Source of the DNA: JAWMQL01 sp033283165 | GTDB taxonomy: Bacteria > Pseudomonadota > Gammaproteobacteria > Pseudomonadales > Halieaceae | DNA length: 64,000 nucleotides | NCBI GenBank assembly: GCA_033283165.1 | Contig: JAWMQL010000003.1 | Span: 434,001-498,000 of the forward strand | Direction: 5' to 3' | Shown: positions 26,616 through 35,655 of the stretch, one piece after another | How positions within the stretch are numbered: the stretch's first letter is position 1 | How the letters are laid out: each line of letters opens with the position of its first letter | The notes under the pieces: generated by a model | The model's database searches: none | Seen by the model: only the letters and a program-made list of their open reading frames with translations | Told to the model about the DNA's origin: nothing | Program-made: the position numbers and the translations under genes

Positions 26616-27389
26616 TCAGATGTCCTCGAAGTCTCCGTGCCGTCCGCGGCCTGATGCAAACCGGGTCGCACCCTGTACCGTTTCCATGGACTTCACCACC
26701 GCCAGGCCGCGGCGAAACTCGTTGGCCATGGCCTGCTCGAATTCCAGGTCCCACTGTTCACAGGCACTGAGCCGGTCCGAACGCAGGCAGTACTGGGGAA
26801 AGCGACTCAGCTGTTCCGCGATGGCCAGGGCCTCGGTCAGCGCGGAGCCGTCGGCCACCACCCGGTTGGCCAGACCGATGGCCAGCGCCTCCTGTGCCGC
26901 CACCGGGCGACCGGTGAGAATCAGGTCCATGGCGCGGCTGTGCCCGATCAGACGCGGCAGGCGCACGGTGCCGCCGTCAATCAGCGGCACGCCCCAGCGG
27001 CGGCAGAATACGCCCATGATTGCGGACTCCTCCACCACCCGCAGGTCACACCAGAGCGCCAGTTCCAGGCCGCCGGCCACCGCGTGACCGGCCACGGCCG
27101 CAATCACCGGCTTGCCCAGCACCATGCGGCTTGGCCCCATGGGACCATCACCATCGGGTTCCAGGCGATTGGCGCCCTCCCCTGCGGCCAGGGCCTTCAG
27201 GTCCGCTCCCGCGCAGAAGGTGCCATGCTCGCCGTAAAACACCGCCACGTCGGCGCCCTCATCGGCATCGAATGCCCGGAAGGCATCGGCCAAAGCCGCG
27301 GCCGTGGCGCCATCCACGGCGTTCCTGGCGGCCGGTCTTGACAGGGTGACCAGGGTCACCCGCCCCCGCTGTTCTACCGTTACAGACAC
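26616..27389 (-). CDS. Enoyl-CoA hydratase/isomerase (crotonase family)
   Basis: 257-aa crotonase-fold enzyme. The oxyanion-hole segments FCAGADLKAL and AVAGHAVAGGLELALWCDLRV are clear; LIDGGTVRLPRLIGHSRAMDLILTGRP is also typical. The usual second catalytic Glu region reads FCRRWGVPLIDGGT, so one acid position is altered and the exact reaction is uncertain. GTG at 27389 with GGGAGGGT upstream. It follows the DUF2784 gene by 9 bp. Confidence 0.92.
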   Translation of the reverse strand: MSVTVEQRGRVTLVTLSRPAARNAVDGATAAALADAFRAFDADEGADVAVFYGEHGTFCAGADLKALAAGEGANRLEPDGDGPMGPSRMVLGKPVIAAVAGHAVAGGLELALWCDLRVVEESAIMGVFCRRWGVPLIDGGTVRLPRLIGHSRAMDLILTGRPVAAQEALAIGLANRVVADGSALTEALAIAEQLSRFPQYCLRSDRLSACEQWDLEFEQAMANEFRRGLAVVKSMETVQGATRFASGRGRHGDFEDI

Positions 27390-27398
27390 ATACCCTCC

Positions 27399-27779
27399 CT
27401 AGCGCCGCCGTGGCCGAACCAGGAACCAGCTCGCCAGGACCAGCGCACCAAATACGGTATACACCAGGATGAACACCCATCCCGGCGCCTCGTAATATAG
27501 CAGCCGCTGCAGCCAGTGGGCGATGAAGGAGCCCTCATACAGAGGCTGTCCGGCGCGCTGGCGCAGGGCCATCTCCCAGGTGGTGAGGGGGCAGACCAGG
27601 CCCAGCCAGGACTGCACGACCACCACCGCCACGGCCAGCAGGTGCAGCAGCCGGAACGTGCGGCGGCGCACCCATTCCCAGCCCAGCCAGCCGCCGCAGT
27701 AAACCAGCAACAGGCCGCCCACCACAAAAACAACAAAAGCGGCATGCAGGATCAGGATAAGGTCGGCCGCGAGCGCCAT
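27399..27779 (-). CDS. DUF2784-family small membrane protein
   Basis: 126-aa protein with four hydrophobic helices: LILILHAAFVVFVVGGLLLVY, LLHLLAVAVVVVQSWLGLVCPL, then a pair near the C-terminus (WVFILVYTVFGALVLASWFLV). The HAxFV and CPLTxWE motifs are typical of DUF2784. Function unknown. Start at 27779, two bases after the preceding stop, so it is translationally linked to the YjdF gene. Confidence 0.85.
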   Translation of the reverse strand: MALAADLILILHAAFVVFVVGGLLLVYCGGWLGWEWVRRRTFRLLHLLAVAVVVVQSWLGLVCPLTTWEMALRQRAGQPLYEGSFIAHWLQRLLYYEAPGWVFILVYTVFGALVLASWFLVRPRRR

Positions 27780-27781
27780 CG

Positions 27782-28411
27782 CTACTCCGGCTGTGACAGC
27801 CCTGGCGGAGACTGGCCCTTGCGCAGGCAATCGCGGTTGGTCAGGAAAAAAACGGCGGTGGCGAAGATGGCGCCCAGGCCGTCCGCCAGGATGTCCTTCT
27901 GGGCATCCCAGACATCACCCTGGGAGCCAAGCACGGCGATACCGGCATCGGGATCCGCCAGCAGGGCGAAACGCCACTCGAAAATCTCGTACAGGCCGGC
28001 CACGGTGAAGATGGCGCAAATCGGGAACAGGGCCAGCACGACGACGGAGTTCACCAGTCGCTGCCGGAGCAGGATTTCAGCTAGGGGATAGGCATAAAAA
28101 CCCACGGTAAAGTGCGCAATGCGATCGTAGTGATTGCGCTCGAAGCCAAAGGTCTCCGTGACGAAATCGAAGGGCACCCGCGCGAAAGTAAAGTGGCCGC
28201 CGATGGTGTGCATCACCACCAGGAAGGCCATGAACACAAAGCTCGGAATCGAGAACGGGTGGTAGCGATCCACTGCCACTATCCCGGCCACCAGCAACAG
28301 GATCGGCATGTTTTCCGCCCACCACACCGCGCGGTCGTAGGGTGCAATGGCGCAGACCGCAAATACCAGCAGGTACAGCGCGACAAACATCGCCAACGGT
28401 GGTCGCAGCAT
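27782..28411 (-). CDS. DUF2238/YjdF-family inner-membrane protein
   Basis: 209-aa polytopic protein with about six helices. ERNHYDRIAHFTVGF and the EIFEWRFALLADP segment, followed by GDVWDAQKDILADGLGAI, are hallmark DUF2238 motifs containing conserved Asp/His/Glu residues in the membrane plane. Function unknown. First of a minus-strand trio with DUF2784 and crotonase. Confidence 0.88.
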   Translation of the reverse strand: MLRPPLAMFVALYLLVFAVCAIAPYDRAVWWAENMPILLLVAGIVAVDRYHPFSIPSFVFMAFLVVMHTIGGHFTFARVPFDFVTETFGFERNHYDRIAHFTVGFYAYPLAEILLRQRLVNSVVVLALFPICAIFTVAGLYEIFEWRFALLADPDAGIAVLGSQGDVWDAQKDILADGLGAIFATAVFFLTNRDCLRKGQSPPGLSQPE

Positions 28412-28493
28412 AGATGCTCCTTTTTTGCTCCCTTGCCGCCCTCCAGGGCCTTGGCTGGCCTGACATCATACCGCCCCCTCCGGGGAGGTGATC

Positions 28494-28646
28494 GTGCCCG
28501 TAAAAAATATTCTAATCCTGCTGGTCAGCCTGGCGTTACTGCAGAGCTGCAGAAGCAGCGCAGGCTGCGAAATCGATGCCTCCCTGGCGGAAGGTGATGA
28601 CCTGCTGTTGCGCACGTTGTCGGTTTCCTGCGCGCGCTGGTGGTAA
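28494..28646 (+). pseudogene. Small putative lipoprotein gene, probably frameshifted
   Basis: GTG start with a strong GGGGAGGTG site opens a 50-aa frame MPVKNILILLVSLALLQSC, a lipoprotein signal with lipobox LLQSC, and stops at 28644. A protein-like stretch continues in another frame to the TGA at 28769-28771 (LIDPRRIHISGWCTGGGFAA, then a basic tail). A single indel near 28610-28640 would join them into about 92 aa. So it is either a decayed gene or a sequencing frameshift. No family is recognised. Confidence 0.45.
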
Positions 28647-28772
28647 CGAGACACTCCGAGGCCCTGATCGACCCGCGGCGAATCCATATCAGCGGCTGGT
28701 GCACCGGCGGCGGTTTCGCCGCCCGCGCCGCCTACGTCCGGGATTTCATGCGCCGCTTCCGGCCCCCCTGAG

Positions 28773-29135
28773 CTAGTCCTTCAGCTCGACCAGTACCACC
28801 TCGACCGGCCCGTTGCCGACATTCTCCGGGCGGTGCTGCTCATTCTCCGCCCAGCTGGTAGCGCCGATTTTCGTGGTCATATCCTCGGACGTACCATCGG
28901 GCAGGTGCATACGCACGGTGCTGTCGCTCAGGAAGACGGCCAGGTTGGGGCCGTGGGTGTGCATAACCGATTTCTCGCCCGGGGCGTACTTGACGCGGAT
29001 CACTCGCAGCCGGTCATTCTCGAATTCGACGGTGTAGTGTGCCGGGTCGGCGACCACCGCATCCTCGGCGGCCAGGACTGGAGGAACCAGTAAAAACGGT
29101 GCGAGGGCCGCAGCTGCCACAGTTGTCTTGATCAT
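28773..29135 (-). CDS. Exported cupin-domain protein
   Basis: 120-aa protein. The signal peptide (MIKTTVAAAALAPFLLVPPVLA) precedes a single cupin barrel with metal-type HTHGPNLAVFLSD in motif 1 and ENEQHRPENV in motif 2. GAGGAG lies eight bases before the ATG. The likely role is a small periplasmic metal-binding or sensing protein; the substrate is unknown. Confidence 0.85.
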   Translation of the reverse strand: MIKTTVAAAALAPFLLVPPVLAAEDAVVADPAHYTVEFENDRLRVIRVKYAPGEKSVMHTHGPNLAVFLSDSTVRMHLPDGTSEDMTTKIGATSWAENEQHRPENVGNGPVEVVLVELKD

Positions 29136-29248
29136 CTTGTTTCTCCTCTCGGATAGCACTGTCGATAGCGGTAAACCGCGGGCAAAGTATAGTCCAGGCT
29201 AACTATTACGCCAGTGCAGGGAACGACCCCGTGCACAGCAACTCCCTG

Positions 29249-29254
29249 TATAAT
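29249..29254 (+). promoter_or_regulatory. -10 box of rimO
   Basis: TATAAT about 35 bases upstream of the rimO ATG. The -35 region is GC-rich and has no good match, so activation may be needed. Confidence 0.4.
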
Positions 29255-29288
29255 CCGCGATTCCGAATTACCCCTGAACCCAGACTCC

Positions 29289-30614
29289 ATGCCAGACTCA
29301 CCCAACAAGACCGTAGGCTTTATTTCCCTGGGCTGCCCCAAGGCCCTGGTGGACTCGGAGCGCATCCTGACCCAGTTGAAGATGGACGGCTACGACATCG
29401 TGCCCAGTTACGAGGACGCCGAGGTCGTGGTGGTCAATACCTGCGGCTTCATCGACAGCGCCAAGCAGGAGTCCCTGGACGCCATCGGCGAGGCCATGAG
29501 CGAGAACGGCCGGGTGATCGTGACCGGCTGCATGGGCAAGGGCGAGGACGCGCAGACTATCCAGGCACTGCACCCGAAGGTGCTGAGCGTCAGCGGGCCG
29601 GCGGCCTACGAGGAAGTGGTCAGCGCGGTGCACCAGTGGGTGCCGCAGGAACGCCGGCACGACCCCTACACCGACCTGGTGCCGCCCCAGGGCGTCAAGC
29701 TGACCCCGCGCCACTATGCCTACCTGAAAATTTCCGAGGGCTGCAACCACCGCTGCAGCTTCTGCATCATCCCGGCCATGCGAGGCGACCTGGTCAGCCG
29801 TCCCATCGGCGACGTCATGACCGAGGCGGAGGGCCTGGTGCGGGCCGGCGTGCGCGAGCTGCTGGTTATCTCCCAGGACACCAGCGCCTACGGGGTGGAC
29901 CTGAAGTACCGCACGGATTTCTGGAACGGCCGGCCCATGAAGTCCCGCATGCAGGAACTGTGCGAGGCGCTGGGCGAATTCGGCGTGTGGGTCCGGCTGC
30001 ACTATGTCTACCCCTACCCGCACGTTGACAACATCGTGCCCCTGATGGCCGAAGGCAGGATCCTGCCCTACCTCGACATCCCGTTCCAGCACGGTTCGCC
30101 GGAGGTCCTGAAACGCATGAAGCGCCCGGCGGCGGCGGAGAAAGCCCTGGACCGGATTCGCACCTGGCGCGACATCTGCCCCGACATCACCCTGCGCAGC
30201 ACCTTTATCGTGGGGTTCCCCGGCGAGACCGACCAGGATTTCGAGACCCTGCTGGACTTCCTGCGGGAAGCGCAGCTGGACCGGGTCGGCTGCTTCCAGT
30301 ACTCCCCGGTGAAGGGGGCCGCCGCCAATGCGCTGCCCGACCCGGTACCGGAGGAACTCAAGCAGGAACGCTGGGAGCGCTTCATGGCGCTGCAGCAGGA
30401 GATCAGTACCGCCCGCCTGCAGGACAGGGTCGGGCGCAGGATCGAGATCCTGATCGACGAGGTGGACGACCAGGGCGCCATCGGCCGCTCCAGCGCCGAC
30501 GCGCCGGAGATCGACGGCAAGGTCTACCTCGACGGCGCCAGCGACCTGCGGCCGGGAGATTTCGTCGAGGCGGAAGTCACCGCCGCCGATGAATACGACC
30601 TCTGGGCGGGCTGA
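29289..30614 (+). CDS. rimO: Ribosomal protein S12 methylthiotransferase RimO
   Basis: 441-aa radical-SAM enzyme that methylthiolates Asp88/89 of ribosomal protein S12. The auxiliary cluster Cys are at 16, 52 and 81 (SLGC, NTC, TGC). The radical-SAM CxxxCxxC is in SEGCNHRCSFCIIPAMRG, and a C-terminal TRAM domain follows (VGRRIEILIDEVDDQGAIGRS). Start MPDSPNKTVGFISLGCPKA fits the family. Followed after 7 bp by rsmE. Confidence 0.97.
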   Translation: MPDSPNKTVGFISLGCPKALVDSERILTQLKMDGYDIVPSYEDAEVVVVNTCGFIDSAKQESLDAIGEAMSENGRVIVTGCMGKGEDAQTIQALHPKVLSVSGPAAYEEVVSAVHQWVPQERRHDPYTDLVPPQGVKLTPRHYAYLKISEGCNHRCSFCIIPAMRGDLVSRPIGDVMTEAEGLVRAGVRELLVISQDTSAYGVDLKYRTDFWNGRPMKSRMQELCEALGEFGVWVRLHYVYPYPHVDNIVPLMAEGRILPYLDIPFQHGSPEVLKRMKRPAAAEKALDRIRTWRDICPDITLRSTFIVGFPGETDQDFETLLDFLREAQLDRVGCFQYSPVKGAAANALPDPVPEELKQERWERFMALQQEISTARLQDRVGRRIEILIDEVDDQGAIGRSSADAPEIDGKVYLDGASDLRPGDFVEAEVTAADEYDLWAG

Positions 30615-30621
30615 GTCGGCG

Positions 30622-31335
30622 ATGAACCTGCTGCTGTTCCGGCCGGAGGAGTTGCGCGACGGCCGATTGATGATCGCTGACCGCCGCCTGCAGCACCTGC
30701 TGCAGGTCCACCGGGCACAGCCGGGGGACCGGGTCCGGGTCGGCGAGATCGGCGGCCTGATGGGCCGGGGCCTGATCCGGGAACTGGGCCCGGATCGCGC
30801 GGTGCTGGCGTGTGAACTGGACCAGCCGCCACCCCCCAAGCAGGCCCTGACCCTGGTCCTGGCCCTGCCCCGGCCCAAGATGCTGCGCCGCATCCTGCGC
30901 GCGGTGGCGGAATTCGGGGTGCCCGAGTTGCACCTGATCAACAGCTATCGGGTGGAGAAGAGTTTCTGGCAAACCCCGGTGCTGGCTCCTGACACCATCG
31001 AGCAGTACCTGCTGCAGGGCCTGGAGCAGGCCCGGGACACGGTGCTGCCCACCGTGCAGTTGCACAAGGGCTTCAAGCCCTTTGCCGAGGACCGGCTGCC
31101 GTCCCTGCTGGCGGCCCGGCGGGGGCTGCTGGCGCACCCGGGCGACTACCCGGCCTGTCCGCGCGAGGTGCATGGCCCGGCCCTGCTGGTGATCGGTCCC
31201 GAGGGCGGCTTCATACCCTACGAGGTAGAAAAATTACAGGCCGCGGGTTGCGAGACCGTGTCCCTGGGCCCGCGCATCCTGCGAGTGGAGAACGCGGTGA
31301 CCAGCCTGCTGGGCAGGCTGACCTCCGACGCTTGA
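30622..31335 (+). CDS. rsmE: 16S rRNA m3U1498 methyltransferase RsmE
   Basis: 237-aa SPOUT methyltransferase. N-terminal PUA-like domain (RRLQHLLQVHRAQPGDRVRVGE) and C-terminal knotted SAM site with LLVIGPEGGFIPYEVEKL and SLGPRILRVENAV, the RsmE signature. Seven bases after rimO, so the two ribosome-modifying genes form an operon. Start MNLLLFRPEEL at 30622. Confidence 0.95.
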   Translation: MNLLLFRPEELRDGRLMIADRRLQHLLQVHRAQPGDRVRVGEIGGLMGRGLIRELGPDRAVLACELDQPPPPKQALTLVLALPRPKMLRRILRAVAEFGVPELHLINSYRVEKSFWQTPVLAPDTIEQYLLQGLEQARDTVLPTVQLHKGFKPFAEDRLPSLLAARRGLLAHPGDYPACPREVHGPALLVIGPEGGFIPYEVEKLQAAGCETVSLGPRILRVENAVTSLLGRLTSDA

Positions 31336-31341
31336 CTTAAG

Positions 31342-31416
31342 CGACCTGCGCGGCCCGACCTGCGCGGCTCGACCTGCGCGGCCCGACCTGCGCGGCCCGA
31401 CCTGCGCGGCCCGACC
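31342..31416. repeat. 14-bp tandem repeat
   Basis: Five full copies of CGACCTGCGCGGCC (second copy ends in T) starting at 31342, 31356, 31370, 31384 and 31398, then a partial copy. It sits between the converging rsmE and TonB receptor genes. The near-identity suggests recent slippage, and the number is likely to vary between strains. Confidence 0.95.
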
Positions 31417-31431
31417 AGAGCAGGACGGCCG

Positions 31432-33894
31432 CTAGAAGCGGTACTGGATTTCCGCCCCGTACAGACGCGGCGGCGCCACCGAGTAACCGGCCACCCCGGC
31501 GGATTCGGTCAGCGCCGTGCCGCCGACCACGTAGTCCTCGTCCGTCAGGTTGCTGCCATAAATGGCGCCCACCCAGTGCTCATTCTCGGATACCCAGGTC
31601 ACCCGCGCGCTGAGGTCGAACTGCTCGTCCTCGAACAGAATACCCAGGTCGCAGCTGGTGGAGTCGAAGCAGTACTCGATATCACGTTTCAGGCTGGCCT
31701 GGATGCGCGGCATGATGGTGCCGAGGGAGGTGTTCCAGGTGTACTGGGCCGCCAGCAGGTAGGTCTCCTCGGGCAGGCGCGGCAGGTTCTCGCTGGAGCG
31801 GTCGTTGGGACAGGAGTCCACCTGCACCACGGTCAGGTCGGCACGAACGCAGCCCGGGGCGGGCTCGGCGGTCTCCGCCAGGGTCACCTTCGTGTCGTCG
31901 AATTCCTTGATCTCCCCGTCGCTCAGGGTGACATTGAAATTGATCATCAGGTTATCCGTGGCCAGCCAGGTGGTTTCCAGCTCGAAGCCCTTGATGGTCG
32001 ATTCCTTTGCATTGATGGTCGCCCCCGCGGGCGAGTTGGTGATCGGGTTGATAATCACCGTGGTCAGCTGCCGGTTCTTGTAGTCGCTATAGAAGAACGC
32101 GCCGTTGAGGCGCAGGCGGCGGTCGAGCAGGTCCAGCTTGAAACCCAGCTCCAGGTTCTCCACTTCTTCCGGGTCGAACTCCTCCAGTTCGCCGGTGGGC
32201 GCCTCGGACAGGCCGCCGGACAGGAAGCCCTCGCTGTAGGTCAGGTACACACTGCCGGTATCGATAACGTCCCCGCCGTCTATCAGGTACTGGATGCTGG
32301 CCATGGGCGAGATATCGTCGTTCGTGACCTTCTCCTCGGTGTAATCCAGCGGGATGAAACCGAAATTCGGGTTGTACTCGAAGTTCGGCCGCCCCACGAA
32401 AAACAGGCCACCACCCACCGGCGACACCGGGCCGCCGTTGAGGTCGAGGGTGGGGGGATCAACCTGCTGCCGGTCGCGCGCCAGTTCGCGCTCCTCGTCG
32501 GTGTAGCGCAGTCCCAGGGTGCTGCGCCAGTTGTCGTTGTACTGCCACTCCACCTGGGCAAACACCGCCAGGGCCTTGTTGTCCGCGCTCAGTTCCGAGG
32601 CGGAGGTGTTGAGGAAAAACAGGTTGGATATCGCCGGGTCAAACGGCCCCAGGAAATTCACGTTCTTGCGATTGTCGGTCTCCTCCTGGAACCAGTACAC
32701 CCCGGTGACGTACTGCATGCGGTCGTCGAAGGCGCTGCCGATCAGCTGGAACTCCTGGCTGTACTGGTCGGACTGGGACAGGTCGCTGTAGGGGTGCTCG
32801 AAATTGGTCCGGTGCAGGAAGGGGATGCCGGTGTGATCCAGTTCATCATCCTGGCCCGCCTCGGTCCCGCGCCAGCCGGAGACACTCTTGAAGCTCAGGT
32901 CCTCGCTGATATCCCACTCCACGACCAGCGAGACGCCCTTGTTCTCCGACTCGTAGCGGCCGCCGAGGTCGGAGATCACCGTGCGTTCGTCCCCCGCATC
33001 CGCCGCGTCCTGGCAGAAGTCATCCAGATCTCGGGGACCACCGGGGCTATTGGCGGTGGAGGGCCGAATGGCCAGGACATTGAACAGTTCCGCCTGCCAG
33101 CCCCGGATCTCGGGCACGGGCAGGCATTTCTGGGGCCGGGCCAGCTGTTCGGTCTTGGCATAGTTGAGGTTGAGGTTCAACGCCAGGCTGTCCGAGGGCG
33201 ACAGGCGCGTCTGCCAGATAACGCTCTGGCGGTCCTCGTCCATGTAGTCGTCGCCGTCGAAGCGGTTCTTGATATGGCCGTCCCGGTTGATGGCGACCCC
33301 GGAAATACGTGTGGCCAGGATATCGGTCAGGGGCAGGTTGAAGACGAATTCCCCGTCCAGGCGGTCGTAGTTGCCGACCCGCACGCCGACCGATCCCTCC
33401 ACCTCGTCCACCGGCCTGTTGGTGGTGAAGACCAGTGCGCCGCCGGTGGTGTTCTTGCCGAACAGTGTGCCCTGCGGGCCCCGCAGCACCTGGATCGACT
33501 GGATGTCGTTGATATCCAGCAGCGCCCCGTCGGGACGACTCACGTACACGTCGTCGATGTAGATGCCGACCCCGGAATCGATGTTGGCGCCGGTATTGCG
33601 CTGGCCCACGCCGCGGATGTAGATGTTGGCCAGCGGCGCGTTGCCGTTGGCCGACTGCACCTCGATGTTGGGCGCCACGTTGTTCAGGTCAGCCAGGTTG
33701 CGCACCCCGGCCTCGCGCAGGGACTCGGCGTCCAGGGCGGTCACCGCGAGCGGTGTTTCCTGCATGGATTCGGCCCGCTTGCGGGCGGTTACCACCACCT
33801 CCTCCAGGATCAGTTCCTGGGCCTGGGTGGCTGCCCCGGCGAGCAGTGACAGGGCGACGACGAGTGGCCGGGTACGGCCCTTGAATGCTGGCAT
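31432..33894 (-). CDS. TonB-dependent outer-membrane receptor
   Basis: 820-aa receptor. Signal peptide (LVVALSLLAGAATQAQ), TonB box-like LEEVVVTARKRAESMQETP, plug domain (about 45-165: IYIRGVGQRNTGANID, VLRGPQGTLFGKNTTGG), then a beta-barrel ending in YGAEIQYRF. The VVVTARKR type is common for uptake of complex organic compounds in Halieaceae-like bacteria. It has Cys pairs in extracellular loops (CLPVP...FCQDAAD; CVRADL...DSCPND; CFDSTSCD). No adjacent catabolic genes, so substrate unknown. ATG preceded by GAGGTG. Confidence 0.95.
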   Translation of the reverse strand: MPAFKGRTRPLVVALSLLAGAATQAQELILEEVVVTARKRAESMQETPLAVTALDAESLREAGVRNLADLNNVAPNIEVQSANGNAPLANIYIRGVGQRNTGANIDSGVGIYIDDVYVSRPDGALLDINDIQSIQVLRGPQGTLFGKNTTGGALVFTTNRPVDEVEGSVGVRVGNYDRLDGEFVFNLPLTDILATRISGVAINRDGHIKNRFDGDDYMDEDRQSVIWQTRLSPSDSLALNLNLNYAKTEQLARPQKCLPVPEIRGWQAELFNVLAIRPSTANSPGGPRDLDDFCQDAADAGDERTVISDLGGRYESENKGVSLVVEWDISEDLSFKSVSGWRGTEAGQDDELDHTGIPFLHRTNFEHPYSDLSQSDQYSQEFQLIGSAFDDRMQYVTGVYWFQEETDNRKNVNFLGPFDPAISNLFFLNTSASELSADNKALAVFAQVEWQYNDNWRSTLGLRYTDEERELARDRQQVDPPTLDLNGGPVSPVGGGLFFVGRPNFEYNPNFGFIPLDYTEEKVTNDDISPMASIQYLIDGGDVIDTGSVYLTYSEGFLSGGLSEAPTGELEEFDPEEVENLELGFKLDLLDRRLRLNGAFFYSDYKNRQLTTVIINPITNSPAGATINAKESTIKGFELETTWLATDNLMINFNVTLSDGEIKEFDDTKVTLAETAEPAPGCVRADLTVVQVDSCPNDRSSENLPRLPEETYLLAAQYTWNTSLGTIMPRIQASLKRDIEYCFDSTSCDLGILFEDEQFDLSARVTWVSENEHWVGAIYGSNLTDEDYVVGGTALTESAGVAGYSVAPPRLYGAEIQYRF

Positions 33895-34060
33895 GCTAAC
33901 ACCTCGTTGTAATTATGATCGGTGCGCCTTATAGCGGACGCTGCTATAGATATACCCATGCATGGCATCACTGACAAGCCTTTGTTGACGGTGATCAAGG
34001 TAAAAATACCGCCGATGGGGTGTCATTCATGTGGTGGTTTAGATAGTTGAGGAGGTAACC
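33895..34060. promoter_or_regulatory. Divergent region between TonB receptor and CBS gene
   Basis: 166 bp non-coding. On the plus strand TTGACG (33985-33990) may be the -35 for the CBS gene, with AT-rich TAAAAATACC near the -10 position. On the minus strand several TATA-like boxes (near 33928-33955) could serve the receptor. No palindrome stands out. Confidence 0.35.
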
Positions 34061-34510
34061 ATGCTGAGCGTGGCGGAAATCATGACCCGCGAACCCTATA
34101 CCCTGGGGCCCGACGACAGCCTGCAGCAGGCCAGGCAGCTGATGGAAGAACACCACATTCGCCATATCCCGGTGGTCAGCGGGGACCATACCCTGGTGGG
34201 TGTCGTTTCCCAACGCGATGTGCTGGCGGCCAGCGACTCCAGCCTGATGGGCGATACCGGCACCCAGCGCTACGTGGCCCTGTCCTCGGTCATGACCAGC
34301 CCGGTGCAGACGGTGGACCAACACGCCAGCCTGCGCGGCGCCGCCATGCACCTGCAGAAGAACAAACTGGGCTGCCTGCCGGTGCTGACCGACGGCAAGC
34401 TGGTCGGCATCGTGACCGATTCCGATTTTGTCGCGGTGGCAATCAACCTGATGGAACAGGCGGAAATGAGCGAGCCGGACGAGAGCGACTTCGAGGAGGA
34501 TTTCGACTAG
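34061..34510 (+). CDS. Two-CBS-domain protein
   Basis: 149-aa protein made of a Bateman pair: CBS1 residues about 1-60 (EIMTREPYTLGPDDSLQQAR, HIRHIPVVSGDHTLVGVVSQRD) and CBS2 about 75-135 (VMTSPVQTVDQHASL, KLGCLPVLTDGKLVGIVTDSDF), then a short acidic tail. Such proteins bind adenosine nucleotides and regulate partners; none is evident. GGAGG is close to the ATG. A REP-like copy follows the stop. Confidence 0.9.
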   Translation: MLSVAEIMTREPYTLGPDDSLQQARQLMEEHHIRHIPVVSGDHTLVGVVSQRDVLAASDSSLMGDTGTQRYVALSSVMTSPVQTVDQHASLRGAAMHLQKNKLGCLPVLTDGKLVGIVTDSDFVAVAINLMEQAEMSEPDESDFEEDFD

Positions 34511-34512
34511 GG

Positions 34513-34540
34513 CGCTCCCCGCTTGCGCGGGGATGACGAA
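34513..34540. repeat. REP-like palindrome copy 4
   Basis: CCCCGC (34517-34522) - ttgc - GCGGGG (34527-34532) followed by ATGACGAA, between the converging CBS and dinB genes. It is a diverged member of the family seen at 1787, 17543-17620 and 24605. Confidence 0.6.
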
Positions 34541-34554
34541 TACGGGGGCACTGT

Positions 34555-35646
34555 CTAGCTCTCGTCCGCGGCAAACAGGGACAGCTGGCCGCGGTGTTTT
34601 TCCCCCCGGGGCTGCAGCCGCAGCCCCACTCCCAGCAGTCGCACCGGTGCGGCCTGGCGCGGCCAGGCGGCCTCCAGGATGCGGTGAAAGGCCGGCGCCG
34701 AACACCAGGTCTCGGCGCTGTATTCCAGCAGTTCCTCGCGGGTGGTCTGGGTAAAGTCGCGGTACTTGATCTTGACGAAGCGCTTGCTGGGCACGTAGCG
34801 GTCCTCGATGCGCGCAAACCGACCGGCCAGTTCCTGCAGCAACCGATCGACCTCCGCCACCATCTGCGGCAGCTCGGGAATGTCTTCCGCGTAGGTCCGC
34901 TCCACGCTGATGGACTTGCGCAGGCGGCTGGTCTGGACCTCGCGCCGGTCCACCCCGTGCGCCACCTCCGACAGGCGCCTGCCATACTTGCCGAAGCGCC
35001 GCACCAGTTCTTCCACGGGCACCCCCTGCAGGTCGCCGCAGGTGCGCACCCCCATCCGGTGCAGCTTTCCCGCGGTCACCTTGCCCACCCCGTTGATCCG
35101 GTCAACCGGCAGCTGGAACACAAACTCCGGCACCTGTTCGGGAGCCACGGTAAACTGGCCATCGGGTTTGTTCCAGTCGCTGGCCACCTTGGCCAGGAAC
35201 TTGTTCGGCGCCACGCCGGCGGATACCGTCAGGCGCAGTTCCTCCCGCACCCGCTGGCGAATCTCCTGCGCGATCAGCGTGGCGCTGCCGCCACAGGCGC
35301 TGGCGCCGGTCACGTCCAGGTAGGCCTCGTCCAGGGACAGGGGTTCGATGCGCCCGGTATAGTCGCGGAATATGGCGTGAAACTGGGCCGAGACCGCGCG
35401 GTACAGCTCGAACCGCGGCGGCAGGATGGTCAGGGCCGGACACTGGGCAAGCGCCCGGGCCGAGGCCATGGCGGAGCGCACCCCGAACTTGCGTGCCTCG
35501 TAATTGGCGGTGGCGATAACTCCGCGGCGGTCAGCGCGGCCGCCCACGGCAATGGGGGTTCCCGCCAGGGCCGGGTTCTCACGGGTCTCCACCGATGCGT
35601 AAAAAGAGTCCGCATCGACGTGGATGATCTTGCGCTGGCCGTCCAG
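34555..35646 (-). CDS. dinB: DNA polymerase IV (DinB), non-canonical start
   Basis: Y-family translesion polymerase. Palm motifs are present: N-terminal HVDADSFYASVE (catalytic Asp and steric-gate Phe) and LSLDEAYLDV (catalytic Asp/Glu). The thumb HhH (INGVGKVTAGKLHRMGV) and the little-finger domain follow. The essential N-terminus RKIIHVDADSF lies in frame upstream of the first usable GTG (35592), but between it and the msrA TAG stop (35656) no ATG, GTG or TTG exists. A CTG at 35646 with AGGG upstream is the best candidate (363 aa). A GTG start would remove the first catalytic Asp. No LexA box is visible. Confidence 0.88.
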   Translation of the reverse strand: MDGQRKIIHVDADSFYASVETRENPALAGTPIAVGGRADRRGVIATANYEARKFGVRSAMASARALAQCPALTILPPRFELYRAVSAQFHAIFRDYTGRIEPLSLDEAYLDVTGASACGGSATLIAQEIRQRVREELRLTVSAGVAPNKFLAKVASDWNKPDGQFTVAPEQVPEFVFQLPVDRINGVGKVTAGKLHRMGVRTCGDLQGVPVEELVRRFGKYGRRLSEVAHGVDRREVQTSRLRKSISVERTYAEDIPELPQMVAEVDRLLQELAGRFARIEDRYVPSKRFVKIKYRDFTQTTREELLEYSAETWCSAPAFHRILEAAWPRQAAPVRLLGVGLRLQPRGEKHRGQLSLFAADES

Positions 35647-35655
35647 GGTGGGGCC

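Noticed and set aside
31342..31416. Possible CRISPR array
   Set aside because: Units are 14 bp with no spacers and no cas genes; it is a simple tandem repeat.
31576..33849. 757-codon frame antisense to the TonB receptor
   Set aside because: Same artefact; the receptor on the minus strand is complete with signal, TonB box and terminal aromatic residue.
34555..35592. dinB starting at GTG 35592
   Set aside because: This removes the HVDAD segment with a catalytic Asp that is conserved and in frame just upstream.
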